64,000 bases of DNA from Staphylococcus equorum (GCF_029024965.1 NZ_CP118982.1:2418001-2482000), one strand, 5' to 3'; positions 28,349 through 45,765 are shown, numbered from the stretch's first letter. Numbers and translations are program-made. Notes: a model not told the origin generated them from the sequence alone.

Positions 28349-29173
28349 TTAAGAAAATTTAGTTAAACTGTTGCCTTTCTCCACTTTAAATTCCTGATTG
28401 TATTCATCTACATCAGATAATCTAACTAAGGAAGTATAATCTTCAATTAATCTTTGTTTAACTTCTTTTGATTCTACTAGTACCGATACCCCTTTCACAT
28501 GTGCTTTAAACTCGTTCATTAAATTCATCACACCATTGATGGATCCGCCTGCGCGCATAAAATCATCTACTACAAGGACATTAGAATTCTCTGGTAATGT
28601 TCTCTTAGATAACACCATTGTTTCAATTTTTCGGGAAGATCCTGACACATAATTGATAGATACCGTAGAACCTTCAGTCACTTTGTTATCTTTTCGAATG
28701 ACAACTACCGGTAAATTCAATACGTTCGCTACTGAATTAGCAAGAGAGATACCTTTCGTAGCAATCGTAACGATTGCATCTAATTCTTCGTCCATATAAA
28801 GTGTAGCAATCAGTTTTCCGACACGGTTAAGTAACGTCGGATCCCCCATTAAATCAGATAAGAATAAATACCCTCCTGGTAGCAAACGATTCTTCTCTTG
28901 GAGTTGTGCGATAACGTCATCGATGACTTCACTCGCTTCTTCTTTACTCATTTCTGGTTTATACGTCACACCGCCACTTGCCCCAGCTGTGGTAATCACT
29001 GTCCCTAATTTTTCTTTTTGGAATGTGGTTTTAATAATTTGAACATCTTCACTTATAGATGATTTCGCTTGTTTAAATTTTTGTACGAAATAAGTTAATG
29101 GTATCAATTTATTAGGGTTATTCATCAAGTATTGTGTCATATAAACAATTCGTTCGCTTCTTTTATAGCGCAT
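28349..29173 (-). CDS. purR: Pur operon repressor PurR
   Basis: Represses purine synthesis genes; PRPP (and in Bacillus competition by ppGpp) relieves DNA binding. The product is 274 aa: an N-terminal winged helix (1-75) and a phosphoribosyltransferase-like domain with the PRPP loop VVDDFMRAGGS (201-211). Only 18 nt from ispE. Confidence 0.96.
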   Translation of the reverse strand: MRYKRSERIVYMTQYLMNNPNKLIPLTYFVQKFKQAKSSISEDVQIIKTTFQKEKLGTVITTAGASGGVTYKPEMSKEEASEVIDDVIAQLQEKNRLLPGGYLFLSDLMGDPTLLNRVGKLIATLYMDEELDAIVTIATKGISLANSVANVLNLPVVVIRKDNKVTEGSTVSINYVSGSSRKIETMVLSKRTLPENSNVLVVDDFMRAGGSINGVMNLMNEFKAHVKGVSVLVESKEVKQRLIEDYTSLVRLSDVDEYNQEFKVEKGNSLTKFS

Positions 29174-29191
29174 TTAACTCATCCCTTCTCA

Positions 29192-30040
29192 CTAGCCTAA
29201 TAATCTTACTATATACACTTCATTACAACAGCCATTGACTGCATTGTAAACATGTCTTGCCTGGCGTTCTTTTTGTGTTAGTCCATAAACAGATGGGCCG
29301 CTTCCACTCATAACAGCACCATCCGCACCATTCTCTAACATATTTTCTTTTATTTTTAAAATCTCACTATGCATTTTACCCGAAACAGGTTCCAATCGGT
29401 TTGAAAGACTTTTGCAAAGTAATTCATAATCTCCTGAAATTAAAGCTGATTTACAAGCTGTTGTATCCACATGATGTGACTGATTTAAGTCTAATTTTTT
29501 GAAGATACTCGGAGAAGATATACCTAAATTTGGTTTTGCCACCACAACCCATGCTGATGGAGGTTTATTCAGAAACGTAATATGTTCACCTTTACCTCTG
29601 CATAATGCTGTTTTACCAAAAATACAAAAAGGGATATCTGTACCTATCTTAATACCAAGCTCACACAACTCGTTTAACGGTCTATTTAGCTCATACAGGC
29701 GATTCATCCCTCTCATCGTAGCTGCAGCGTCAGTAGAGCCTCCTGCAAGCCCTGCTGACACCGGTATGTTCTTATCTATAGTGATTGTAATACCTTGCTT
29801 TAGATTATAAGTTCTTTTCATCAATTCTGCAGCTTTATACGCTAAGTTTTTATTATCGGAGGGAACATAAGTTTGCTCTACATCAACAACAATTTTTTTG
29901 TCATTGCGTAGTTCAAATGACAAGCGATCATTTAAATCAATCGTCGTCATAATCATTTCAACTTCATGAAAACCATCATCTCGTTTAAAGAGTGTATCCA
30001 GCGTTAAATTAATCTTAGCCGGAGCCGTTTCATAGATCAT
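29192..30040 (-). CDS. ispE: 4-diphosphocytidyl-2-C-methyl-D-erythritol kinase (GHMP family)
   Basis: GHMP kinase of 282 aa with the ATP loop [14 protein letters not shown] (93-106) and the C-terminal [11 protein letters not shown] motif. Start ATG 30040 follows GAGGGTGGG; an upstream ATG at 30088 is rejected because similarity starts at [12 protein letters not shown]. Staphylococci make isoprenoids by the mevalonate route, so the classic IspE reaction in the MEP pathway is not expected and the real role is uncertain. Confidence 0.92.
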   Translation of the reverse strand: MIYETAPAKINLTLDTLFKRDDGFHEVEMIMTTIDLNDRLSFELRNDKKIVVDVEQTYVPSDNKNLAYKAAELMKRTYNLKQGITITIDKNIPVSAGLAGGSTDAAATMRGMNRLYELNRPLNELCELGIKIGTDIPFCIFGKTALCRGKGEHITFLNKPPSAWVVVAKPNLGISSPSIFKKLDLNQSHHVDTTACKSALISGDYELLCKSLSNRLEPVSGKMHSEILKIKENMLENGADGAVMSGSGPSVYGLTQKERQARHVYNAVNGCCNEVYIVRLLG

Positions 30041-30266
30041 ATTCCCACCCTCTTCCAATTCGATATGGTAATAAAATGATTTTAACATATTGTTATAGTT
30101 GCATTGGCTGTTTTCAAAAACTTATTTTCGATATTTTGATAAATATTTTTATAAATATACATTTAACTATATTGGACAATAAATCATTTCTTAATTTACT
30201 ATTCTACAATATAGTACGTCTCTATTAAAATTATATCCATTCCCTGCATCCTAAATTGTGACACAG
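30041..30266. other. AT-rich intergenic region upstream of ispE
   Basis: No gene seen. Promoter-like elements for ispE exist (TTGAAA near 30118) but none has good spacing. Confidence 0.5.
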
Positions 30267-30306
30267 AAAAAGGTATGTTGGCGAAGTTACACCAACATAC
30301 CTTTTT
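30267..30306. terminator. Symmetric Rho-independent terminator after veg
   Basis: AAAAAGGTATGTTGG / CCAACATACCTTTTT with a 10-nt loop. It has A and T runs on both sides, so it can act in both directions. In context it ends the veg transcript, about 80 nt after the stop. Confidence 0.88.
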
Positions 30307-30385
30307 CATTTAATGATCTTAATATTAAAGTTTAAATTAAAAAGTATGGCTCCTAAGAGACAAACTTTATTTAAATCACTTTTAT

Positions 30386-30649
30386 TTAGTGTGCAATTGC
30401 TTCTTGCTGATTATCATCTTCAAAAGAAACTTGTACGTTTTCAGTTAAAACGTCAGCGTATGTATAAGATACACGCTCAAAGTTGTAAATTTCTTGATCT
30501 AGCTCAACAATGAAAACAGAAGGGTACGTTTCTTTTAACACACCACTACGCTCAATTGTTTTCTTACGACCACCATTCGCTTTAAGTACGATTCGGTTTC
30601 CTAATTGACAATCAAGTGAATTTTTGATGTCTCCAATAGATTTTGGCAT
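30386..30649 (-). CDS. veg: Veg family protein
   Basis: Small protein of 87 aa, conserved in Firmicutes between rsmA (ksgA) and ispE. In Bacillus Veg stimulates biofilm matrix genes; its role in staphylococci is not established. Fold is SH3-like ([20 protein letters not shown] region). It is a monocistronic unit driven by two strong tandem promoters and closed by a terminator. Confidence 0.93.
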   Translation of the reverse strand: MPKSIGDIKNSLDCQLGNRIVLKANGGRKKTIERSGVLKETYPSVFIVELDQEIYNFERVSYTYADVLTENVQVSFEDDNQQEAIAH

Positions 30650-30674
30650 ATTGCTCCACCTCGCTACAAGTTGT

Positions 30675-30704
30675 ATAATAACACAAATAGCGCGCTTTTG
30701 TCAA
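30675..30704 (-). promoter_or_regulatory. veg promoter, proximal
   Basis: Minus strand TTGACA (30699-30704), 18-nt spacer, TATTAT (30675-30680), about 25 nt before the start codon. Confidence 0.85.
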
Positions 30705-30715
30705 ACAAAACATCA

Positions 30716-30744
30716 ATTTTAGCAATGTAACTCAAGCTTGTCAA
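30716..30744 (-). promoter_or_regulatory. veg promoter, distal
   Basis: Minus strand perfect TTGACA (30739-30744), 17-nt spacer, TAAAAT (30716-30721), starting 5 nt after the rsmA stop. It is the second of two consensus -35 promoters in 70 bp. Confidence 0.8.
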
Positions 30745-30748
30745 TAAT

Positions 30749-31639
<891 letters not shown>

Positions 31640-31642
31640 TTA

Positions 31643-32191
31643 TCATTCACTTCCTTCATTATCACTTAATGCATTCCTAACATCTTCTTCAGTATAGCCA
31701 AACGCATTGAGCTTATTTATTAATTGTTTGCCGTTAGAATGTCCTATATGTAGCTTACGTCCAATTATTTCTCTTTTTTTGCGTGCATCTTTCCCAATTA
31801 TTAATCCTAAATCAATTAACACTGATTTACTTATTGTTTCGTGTCCTTCTTCGAATGGTGTACTCACATTTATTAAGGCATCTTTAATATCTTCAAGTTG
31901 TGCATGTTCTACACCAATCTTGCCTCGTTTACTTTTGGCTTTTTCTCTATCGATATATGCGTGTTTAACGCCTGGTACATGTTTTTGAATTGTATTACGT
32001 ATTTTATCACCCGGGAAATCAGGATCTGTTAATACAATGACACCTCTTGTTTCAAATGCTTGTGCTATAACACTTAGCGTTTGCTCGTTAATCGCACTCC
32101 CATTTGTTTCAATCGTATCACATTCTACCGCTCTTTTAACGCGTTCCGTATCGTCTCTACCTTCTACTACAATAAATTCGTTAATCTTCAT
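31643..32191 (-). CDS. rnmV: Ribonuclease M5
   Basis: Toprim-domain nuclease that trims both ends of 5S rRNA precursor with L18 as cofactor. The product is 182 aa; Toprim residues Glu10 (VVEGRDD) and Asp56/Asp58 (DPDFPG) are present. Its substrates are the three 5S genes in this window. Confidence 0.96.
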   Translation of the reverse strand: MKINEFIVVEGRDDTERVKRAVECDTIETNGSAINEQTLSVIAQAFETRGVIVLTDPDFPGDKIRNTIQKHVPGVKHAYIDREKAKSKRGKIGVEHAQLEDIKDALINVSTPFEEGHETISKSVLIDLGLIIGKDARKKREIIGRKLHIGHSNGKQLINKLNAFGYTEEDVRNALSDNEGSE

Positions 32192-32237
32192 TTATTGTTA
32201 CACCTTTCATCTCTTTAATTCGATTTTAGATAAAAAT

Positions 32238-32320
32238 AAAAAAGGTATCGTCGCAAATAATGGTTACTACTTAGCATTTACTCTATGAACTAAGCCCTAT
32301 TTCAGACCGATACCTTTTTT
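32238..32320. terminator. Symmetric long-loop terminator between tatD and rnmV
   Basis: Arms AAAAAAGGTATCG and CGATACCTTTTTT enclose about 57 nt with a smaller internal CTTAG/CTAAG stem. A and T runs on both sides allow action in both directions; here it follows tatD by about 10 nt. Confidence 0.75.
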
Positions 32321-32329
32321 GTAATGTGT

Positions 32330-33103
32330 CTATCCTTTTAATTTAAACAATTGTTCTGCATTTTCAGTTGTTTGCTTGCATACTTCCTCATAGCTCACAC
32401 CGCGTAATTCAGCAATTTGTTCTGCAACCAATGTCACACGAACAGGTTCATTTCTTTTGCCTCTATAAGGATGTGGTGATAAGAATGGTGCATCCGTTTC
32501 AACTAATAATCGATCAAATGGAACATGCTTTGCTACTTCTTTAGGTTGTTTCGCATTTTTAAAAGTGACTGGACCACCTAAAGATACATAGAAATTCAAT
32601 TTATTAATTACATCATCCGCAATTTCAGGAGAAGCGCTGAAACTGTGCATGATACCACCAATTTCTTCCGCATGTTCCTCTTTAAGAATATCTATACAAT
32701 CTTGCGTTGCTTCCCTATTGTGAATAATAATTGGTAAATTGACGCGTTTAGCCAATGCGATTTGTTTTCTAAATAATGCTTGTTGTACATCTTTCGGCGA
32801 CTTGTCCCAATGATAATCTAATCCCGTCTCACCTATGCCAATCACTTTAGGGTGTTCTGCAAGCTTTTCTATCCATTCTAACCGTTCTTCTGTGCAATCA
32901 ACCGCATCTACAGGGTGCCATCCAATAATGCCATAGATAAATTCGTATTGGTCAATCAGTTCCATCGTACGTTCGACTGTTGGTGTATCAAATCCAACAA
33001 CAAACATTCGATCTACACCGTTGTCTCTTGCACGTTCAATGACCGCTTCTAAATCTTCATCATATTGTTCTGCATTTAAATGAACATGTGTATCAATAAG
33101 CAT
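32330..33103 (-). CDS. tatD: TatD-family metal-dependent deoxyribonuclease
   Basis: TIM-barrel hydrolase of 257 aa with the metal ligands His6 and His8 (DTHVHLN), GETGLDYHWD, and the C-terminal ETDAPFLSP motif. The family has 3'-5' exonuclease activity linked to DNA repair; the gene corresponds to Bacillus yabD in the same place after metS. Confidence 0.94.
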   Translation of the reverse strand: MLIDTHVHLNAEQYDEDLEAVIERARDNGVDRMFVVGFDTPTVERTMELIDQYEFIYGIIGWHPVDAVDCTEERLEWIEKLAEHPKVIGIGETGLDYHWDKSPKDVQQALFRKQIALAKRVNLPIIIHNREATQDCIDILKEEHAEEIGGIMHSFSASPEIADDVINKLNFYVSLGGPVTFKNAKQPKEVAKHVPFDRLLVETDAPFLSPHPYRGKRNEPVRVTLVAEQIAELRGVSYEEVCKQTTENAEQLFKLKG

Positions 33104-33128
33104 GTTATACCGCTCCCTTAATTTGTGA

Positions 33129-35443
<2,315 letters not shown>

Positions 35444-36286
35444 TTAATTATTGGAAACCTCATGATAAATATCATAAACTTCGCCAGTCTTCATATGACG
35501 CATTTCAGCAACTTGTTTAATTGCAGCTTTAGGTTTCATATTTTCGTTTATATAATAATCCACATGTGCTTGTATCGACATATCTTCAAACCACGACGTA
35601 TCTTCTTCAGCTATTGCACCTTCGATGACTATGACAAATTCACCCTTAGTTGGAATACGATTTTCATTAAGTTGGTTTAGTAATTCTCCAACTTCTCCTG
35701 TGACAATTTGCTCAAACTTTTTAGTTAATTCTCTACCTAGTGAAACTTTTCGCGTTTCATCTACTTTTTGAATTGTTTTCAACGTCTCCTTCACACGATG
35801 TGGGGACTCATAAATAATCAGTGTACTATCTTCAAACATCCGTTGCTCTAAAATATCTAATTTTTGCTTTTCTTTTCGTGGCAAAAACCCTAAAAATGTA
35901 TAAGTAAATGATGGTAACCCACTCGCCATCAGTGCCGTCAATCCAGCATTAGGGCCTGGCACCGTTTCAACTCTGATTTCACTTGCCCTCGCTGCCACGA
36001 CAAGCTCGTAACCGGGATCGCTAATCAATGGCAATCCTGCATCTGATACAAGTGCGATGCTAACATCCTGCTGCAGTTGTTCTATTAGGTAATCCGTTTG
36101 TTGTTCCTTATTGTGATCATGATAGGACTTCAGGGGTGCTTGTATATCATAATGTGCACATAACTTTTTAGTCACTCTTGTATCTTCACAAGCAATCAAA
36201 TCCACCGATCTTAAAATGTCTACAGCTCTATATGTAATATCTGCTAAATTTCCTATAGGTGTTCCTACTAAATATAATGTCGCCAT
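35444..36286 (-). CDS. rsmI: 16S rRNA 2'-O-ribose C1402 methyltransferase
   Basis: SAM-dependent methyltransferase of the tetrapyrrole-methylase fold, 280 aa, with the N-terminal GTPIGNLADIT (8-18), SDAGLPLISDPG and PGPNAGLTAL motifs. It modifies the ribosomal P site. Three nt after yazA. No clear terminator follows. Confidence 0.96.
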   Translation of the reverse strand: MATLYLVGTPIGNLADITYRAVDILRSVDLIACEDTRVTKKLCAHYDIQAPLKSYHDHNKEQQTDYLIEQLQQDVSIALVSDAGLPLISDPGYELVVAARASEIRVETVPGPNAGLTALMASGLPSFTYTFLGFLPRKEKQKLDILEQRMFEDSTLIIYESPHRVKETLKTIQKVDETRKVSLGRELTKKFEQIVTGEVGELLNQLNENRIPTKGEFVIVIEGAIAEEDTSWFEDMSIQAHVDYYINENMKPKAAIKQVAEMRHMKTGEVYDIYHEVSNN

Positions 36287-36289
36287 GAG

Positions 36290-36538
36290 TTATCCCTCGC
36301 TTATTAATACTAATTTTTGTTGCCTAGAATAGGTTTTTATTTCGTATTCTCGTTTTAAAGCTTCTGACTTCGTATCAAACATTTCTTGATAAACTAACTC
36401 TACCGGACGTCTTATTTTAGTATATTTGGCGCCTTGTCCTTTATTATGCTTTTCTACCCTTTTTTCTATGTCTTTTGCATAACCAGTATATAAACTTCCA
36501 TCTTTACACTTAACAATGTATATATAATGTTTATCCAT
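36290..36538 (-). CDS. yazA: GIY-YIG nuclease-family protein YazA
   Basis: Small UvrC-type GIY-YIG domain protein of 82 aa. The motif appears as YIY (5-7) and YTG (17-19), with a conserved Arg27 and a later catalytic-type Glu (EYEIKTYSR region). Cellular role unknown. It overlaps trmN6 by 8 bp. Confidence 0.9.
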   Translation of the reverse strand: MDKHYIYIVKCKDGSLYTGYAKDIEKRVEKHNKGQGAKYTKIRRPVELVYQEMFDTKSEALKREYEIKTYSRQQKLVLISEG

Positions 36539-37262
36539 AATATATTTCTCTCATTTCTTTAGTATACGTTCCATCATTATTATATATGTAAAATGGTGTT
36601 TGAATGTCTAACCCTTGATTACCGCCTTTTCTACCTTCAACAACAATTGTTTGCGCCACTTTACCCTGCTTACTATAGATGAAATGAAGTTTCTTGGGTT
36701 CAATCTGGTATGCTCTCATATAGGTTAAGACATCCATAAGACGTTCTGCTCGATGTACCATCACAAAACGTCCGCCTTGTTTCAGTAAATGTCTGGCTGC
36801 AAAACAACAATCCTCTAGTGTACACATGATCTCATGTCGTGCGATCTTATGTGCTTCCTTCTGATGTTGGAACGCTTGATTCGCTTTAAAATAAGGCGGA
36901 TTACAAGTAATAAGGCTATATTTTGCAGGACTAAACTGTTTGTGCGCCTCTTTCAAATCCATATGATGCATCTGTATTCTATTTTCTAAATGGTTATGTA
37001 CGATACTACGTTGTGCCATATCTACAAGTTGTTGCTGTATTTCGATTCCATCTATAGCTTGCTGTCCTTTATCAGAAAGTAATAAAGGTATCACACCATT
37101 ACCCGAACACAAATCCATAATCGTATCTTGTTTTTTTACTTTTGTGAAATGTGCAAGTAGTAAAGCATCTGTTGAAAAAGAAAACACATCATCATTTTGA
37201 ATAATTTCTAGTTTTTCTTTAATTAAAAAATCTAACCTTTCATTTTCCATATGCATATTCAT
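36531..37262 (-). CDS. trmN6: tRNA1(Val) adenine-N6 methyltransferase family (YabB)
   Basis: Class I SAM methyltransferase of 243 aa with DLCSGNGVIPL (50-60) and the N6-adenine motif NPPYF (121-125). It is similar to E. coli TrmN6, which methylates A37 of tRNA-Val; the target here is inferred. Start ATG 37262 follows GGAGG by 5 nt. That RBS touches the T run of an upstream hairpin. Confidence 0.92.
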   Translation of the reverse strand: MNMHMENERLDFLIKEKLEIIQNDDVFSFSTDALLLAHFTKVKKQDTIMDLCSGNGVIPLLLSDKGQQAIDGIEIQQQLVDMAQRSIVHNHLENRIQMHHMDLKEAHKQFSPAKYSLITCNPPYFKANQAFQHQKEAHKIARHEIMCTLEDCCFAARHLLKQGGRFVMVHRAERLMDVLTYMRAYQIEPKKLHFIYSKQGKVAQTIVVEGRKGGNQGLDIQTPFYIYNNDGTYTKEMREIYYG

Positions 37263-37267
37263 TATAT

Positions 37268-37327
37268 CCTCCAAAAAAAAGACGAGACTGCGATGCTTAA
37301 TAACCAAGCCTATCGCTACATCTCATC
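37268..37327 (-). terminator. Terminator or attenuator between yabA and trmN6
   Basis: Minus-strand imperfect stem (GAGA, GCGAT, CTT paired with AAG, ATCGC, TCTC) followed by TTTTTTTT. The T run is directly followed by GGAGG of trmN6, so folding could also affect translation of trmN6. Confidence 0.65.
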
Positions 37328-37376
37328 CTCAATCACATTTCATCCATATTGTTTTATAGGCAATTTCGTTCTTTAA

Positions 37377-37718
37377 TTATTCACTCAGCACTTCTAAACA
37401 AAATAAACAGTCGTCACCTTTTCTATGTTTTCCGAATAACTCACCATTACAAATATGAAAACCCTCTTTATAAAGCATTGCTAAATTATCTTTACTGCGA
37501 AGTGGTCGCTTATATTGTGCTTTATGACCGCTTTCTATTTTTTTAGGTTTTTCTTCTTTATCTATTAAAGTTTTCAGATTTTCATTCTCTATTTGTAAGG
37601 CTACATTTTCTTCTATGAGTTCGACAGTAAGATTTTTCAAATTAACCATATCACCGTTGATTTGATTAATATTTTCTTCTAAATGTGCTAACTTTTCAAA
37701 TATCTCGCTTCGATTCAA
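37377..37718 (-). CDS. yabA: DNA replication initiation control protein YabA
   Basis: Restrains initiation by binding DnaA and the DnaN clamp. The product is 113 aa: N-terminal coiled coil (about 1-60) for tetramerisation and a C-terminal zinc-binding domain with His88, Cys90, Cys104, Cys107. It lies 15 nt after ricT. Confidence 0.95.
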   Translation of the reverse strand: MNRSEIFEKLAHLEENINQINGDMVNLKNLTVELIEENVALQIENENLKTLIDKEEKPKKIESGHKAQYKRPLRSKDNLAMLYKEGFHICNGELFGKHRKGDDCLFCLEVLSE

Positions 37719-37733
37719 TGTTGTAACGGCCTC

Positions 37734-38537
37734 CTAATTAAACGTTTCTAATTCTTCCATCTTATATTCAAGTGGTTGCTCTAGGCCTTCCACTTTAATT
37801 TGCATGGAAATGTCTAAAATATTTAACCCTATCACTTTACCGTTACCTTCTGGTGTTTCAATCGGATCACCAACATCAGGTAATTGTGCACGTGCCTCTT
37901 CATAATAATCATTTTCATACTTGAGACAACACATCAAACGTCCACAGGCTCCCGAAATTTTAGTTGGATTTAAAGATAAGTTTTGATCCTTAGCCATTTT
38001 TATAGATACTGGTTCAAAATCACCTAAAAATGTTGAACAACATAAAGAACGTCCACATGGCCCAATGCCACCCAATAATTTTGCTTCGTCTCTAACACCT
38101 ATCTGTCTTAATTCAATACGTGTTTTTAACTTCTGTGCCAAGACTTTTACGAGTTTTCTAAAATCAACTCGTTCATCTGAAGTAAAATTAAATATTACTT
38201 TTGATTTATCTAATGTGAATTCACAGTTAACCAAACGCATTTCTAATTGTTGTTGCTGTATTGTATCTTTACACAATTGCAAAGCTTCTTTTGCAGCTTG
38301 CTCATTTTGTTCATATCTGATTAAATCTTCTTCAGTTGAAATACGTACAATTTCTTTTAATGGTAGTGTTACATCTTGATCCGCAACATTTAAAGGTTCG
38401 TATTTTACACGACCCATCTCTAACCCTCTTTTAGACTCTACAACTACCCAGTCTCCTACAGTTAAATTAAAGTGTTGAGGCGAATAATATTCCATTTTCC
38501 CTGATTTTTGAAAATCAATACCTACTACATTTTGCAT
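37734..38537 (-). CDS. ricT: RicT (YaaT), PSP1-domain subunit of the Y-complex
   Basis: In Bacillus RicT works with RicA and RicF to direct RNase Y maturation of operon mRNAs. The product is 267 aa with the PSP1 C-terminal domain. Six cysteines in two groups (161, 166, 167 and 198, 203, 204) fit the iron-sulfur ligands of the family. Two nt after holB. Confidence 0.94.
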   Translation of the reverse strand: MQNVVGIDFQKSGKMEYYSPQHFNLTVGDWVVVESKRGLEMGRVKYEPLNVADQDVTLPLKEIVRISTEEDLIRYEQNEQAAKEALQLCKDTIQQQQLEMRLVNCEFTLDKSKVIFNFTSDERVDFRKLVKVLAQKLKTRIELRQIGVRDEAKLLGGIGPCGRSLCCSTFLGDFEPVSIKMAKDQNLSLNPTKISGACGRLMCCLKYENDYYEEARAQLPDVGDPIETPEGNGKVIGLNILDISMQIKVEGLEQPLEYKMEELETFN

Positions 38538-38539
38538 AA

Positions 38540-39466
38540 CTAATTCACCCCTTTTATTACGATTTGCTCAAACACTAAAGTTGGATTCACATTTTGATTC
38601 AACTTTTTATGTGCTTCTGTTATTTGATCATACATCAAAATAATTTGATTATATGTTAGTTTTTCCGTATATTCTTGTACATCGACTTGTAAATCTTGAT
38701 ATATCATATCATCAGTCATCCCTACTTTAGCATGCATAACATCTTGAAAGAAACCATTAACTGCAGCTAATGTGACCATTTGTAGCCTTCTATTTTTAGC
38801 CTGTTTCAATAAATCGACAATAGCAATCAATGCCATAGGTCGATTTGTTAAAAGTAATTGGCACCATTTAATGACACTTTTACGTAGCGCCATTAAATCT
38901 GCTTCTTCGTTTAGCGTAACTGCCGTTTCAATTTGCGTAGTATATGTACTTAATAATTCAGCTACTGGACGAGAAATATCACGTTCTACTAATCTATTTA
39001 TAAAATTAGCTTTATTAATAGGTTTAAAATAAACATGCTGACATCTCGAATGGATTGTGTCTAAAATTTGTTCAGGCTTCGTAGTTAATAAGATGGCGAT
39101 AGTATTTTCAGGAGGTTCCTCTAAAAATTTCAAAATGCTATTTTCACCTTGAATGGTTAACTTTTCAAAGGATTCAATAATATATACTTTATAGTCACCT
39201 TCTATTGGTAATTGATTCATATGATGTAATAACTGTTCTATTTGATCTTTCTTTATTGTATTCTCTTCAGAGGATATATACATAAAATCAGGATGATTAA
39301 ATGTTTCTACCTTTAACTGACATTGATTGTCTTGATCACATAAAATCAGCTTCGTAAAATCAATAGCGACTTGTTGCATTGTCTGACCATCATCACCCTC
39401 AAATAAATAAGCATGTGACAATTTATTTGATTGATAGGCTTTCGTCAGTCTTTCTCGTTCGTCCAT
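38540..39466 (-). CDS. holB: DNA polymerase III subunit delta prime
   Basis: Clamp-loader subunit of 308 aa. It has the AAA+ fold with a degenerate nucleotide site (EGDDGQTMQQ in place of a Walker A), the KFLEEPPENTIAILLT stretch and SRC (residues in HSRCQHVYF), as expected for a non-hydrolysing delta prime. It works with dnaX (55058-56776). Confidence 0.95.
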   Translation of the reverse strand: MDERERLTKAYQSNKLSHAYLFEGDDGQTMQQVAIDFTKLILCDQDNQCQLKVETFNHPDFMYISSEENTIKKDQIEQLLHHMNQLPIEGDYKVYIIESFEKLTIQGENSILKFLEEPPENTIAILLTTKPEQILDTIHSRCQHVYFKPINKANFINRLVERDISRPVAELLSTYTTQIETAVTLNEEADLMALRKSVIKWCQLLLTNRPMALIAIVDLLKQAKNRRLQMVTLAAVNGFFQDVMHAKVGMTDDMIYQDLQVDVQEYTEKLTYNQIILMYDQITEAHKKLNQNVNPTLVFEQIVIKGVN

Positions 39467-39487
39467 TATAAAGTTACTCCTTTATAT

Positions 39488-39596
39488 AAAAAGGCTGCTT
39501 ATATATAGTTACTCTACAAAAAACATTCCAAAAGATTACCATAGGCACATCTTTTTAGCTAAAATGTAATTTGAGAGGCTACTATATTAAGCAACC
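39488..39596 (-). terminator. Long-range terminator hairpin after darA
   Basis: Minus-strand arms GGTTGCTTA-ATATAGT and ACTATATATAAGCAGCC pair with one bulge, enclose about 70 nt, and are followed by TTTTTATAT. It starts 7 nt after the darA stop. Confidence 0.65.
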
Positions 39597-39602
39597 ATGA
39601 TT

Positions 39603-39953
<351 letters not shown>

Positions 39954-39958
39954 TTATA

Positions 39959-41921
<1,963 letters not shown>

Positions 41922-42098
41922 ATGCATCCTCGCTTTTCAAGCAGTAATTTCAACTCTCATATCTCATAGTTCATTATATTTTAACATATAGGCAGTAGGA
42001 GATGTATTTGTCCATGCCTGCCTCTATTTCCAAATGTACTGCATATAAAAGACTTTGTCTTTAAACAGGCTTCACTAATTTTCTCACGCATAAAAAAA

Positions 42099-42116
42099 GA
42101 GACCTTTCTAGGTCCC
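42099..42116 (-). terminator. Relic rRNA-operon terminator with 5S remnant
   Basis: Plus-strand GAGACC-TTTCTA-GGTCCC next to seven A (a T run on the minus strand), followed by CTAATTGCCTG. This matches the true terminator-5S junction at 48530-48566 up to the first bases of 5S and then diverges. It lies downstream of the functional terminator at 42322. Confidence 0.6.
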
Positions 42117-42211
42117 TAATTGCCTGTAAAGTGCTCCTTATTCTAATATTTCCCTTACTCACTTACCGCTTGTAAGCTCGTCTCGTCTTTCGCTCAGTTC
42201 GTCAGCTTCTA

Positions 42212-42273
42212 AAGAACTACTTCTCAAAATCATTGGGATTAGTAGTTCTTACACATGAGCTTCAGCTTATGTG
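42212..42273 (-). repeat. Structured rRNA-operon tail element, copy 1
   Basis: Two hairpins: AAGAACTACT (42212-42221) with AGTAGTTCTT (42241-42250), and CACATGAGC-TTCA-GCTTATGTG (42252-42273). The second hairpin and the following about 50 nt are repeated at 48456-48528, and a diverged copy lies at 48254-48313. Confidence 0.7.
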
Positions 42274-42321
42274 CTCATGGCTTAAACCAGCTATTTTTGG
42301 AAGTTAAGCTCCTTTTGCGCA

Positions 42322-42345
42322 CAAAAAAAGAGACCTCTCGGTCTC
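42322..42345 (-). terminator. Terminator of the middle rRNA operon
   Basis: Minus-strand GAGACC-GAGA-GGTCTC followed by seven T, 23 nt after the 5S end. Confidence 0.9.
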
Positions 42346-42367
42346 GGCTCATCGCATCCTAAATGCT

Positions 42368-42482
42368 GCCTGGCAACGTCCTACTCTTGCGGAACGTAAG
42401 TCCGACTACCATCGGCGCTAAGGAGCTTAACTACTGTGTTCGGCATGGGAACAGGTGTGACCTCCTTGCCATTGTCACCAGA
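42368..42482 (-). rRNA. rrf: 5S ribosomal RNA (middle operon)
   Basis: 115 nt, identical to the copy at 48561 and different at four positions from the orphan copy at 4737. Last gene of a 16S-23S-5S operon with no tRNAs. Confidence 0.97.
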
Positions 42483-42515
42483 CAATGAACTGTATAAAAA
42501 ATTATACATTCAAAA

Positions 42516-42535
42516 CTAGATAGTAAGTAAAATTT
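42516..42535 (-). other. 3' half of 23S precursor processing stem
   Basis: Spacer after 23S (minus strand AAATTTTACTTACTATCTAG) is complementary, with one extra base pair slip, to the spacer before 23S at 45637-45657. It brackets pre-23S for RNase III type cutting. The same pair is in the right-hand operon. Confidence 0.7.
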
Positions 42536-42565
42536 GATAATGCCAAACAAAACACTTTTAAATTT

Positions 42566-45487
<2,922 letters not shown>

Positions 45488-45636
45488 TTTTCGACCTTCA
45501 ACACGATAAAATCGGTTGAAAACCTAAAATGTTATTAATCTGTGAGTGTTCTTTCGAACACTAGCGATTATTTCTATTTTTTTGAATTCAAGCTTTTTAA
45601 AACTCTAATTCACTCGGTTTTGCTTGGTAAAATCAT

Positions 45637-45657
45637 AAATTTTACTTACATATCTAG
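45637..45657 (-). other. 5' half of 23S precursor processing stem
   Basis: Partner of 42516-42535, located in the 16S-23S spacer about 150 nt before mature 23S. Confidence 0.7.
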
Positions 45658-45765
45658 TTTTCAATGTACAAAATAACGCAATGAATACTCGTAATGAGCA
45701 TTCAAAACTGAATGCAATATGTCAATGTCGTTCCTCTTCATCTTCTCAAGGAAGATGTTCCGAAT

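Noticed and set aside
28331-28420. SigB promoter upstream of yabJ
   Set aside because: A GTTTAA occurs near the end of purR, but no GGGTAT follows at 12-16 nt.
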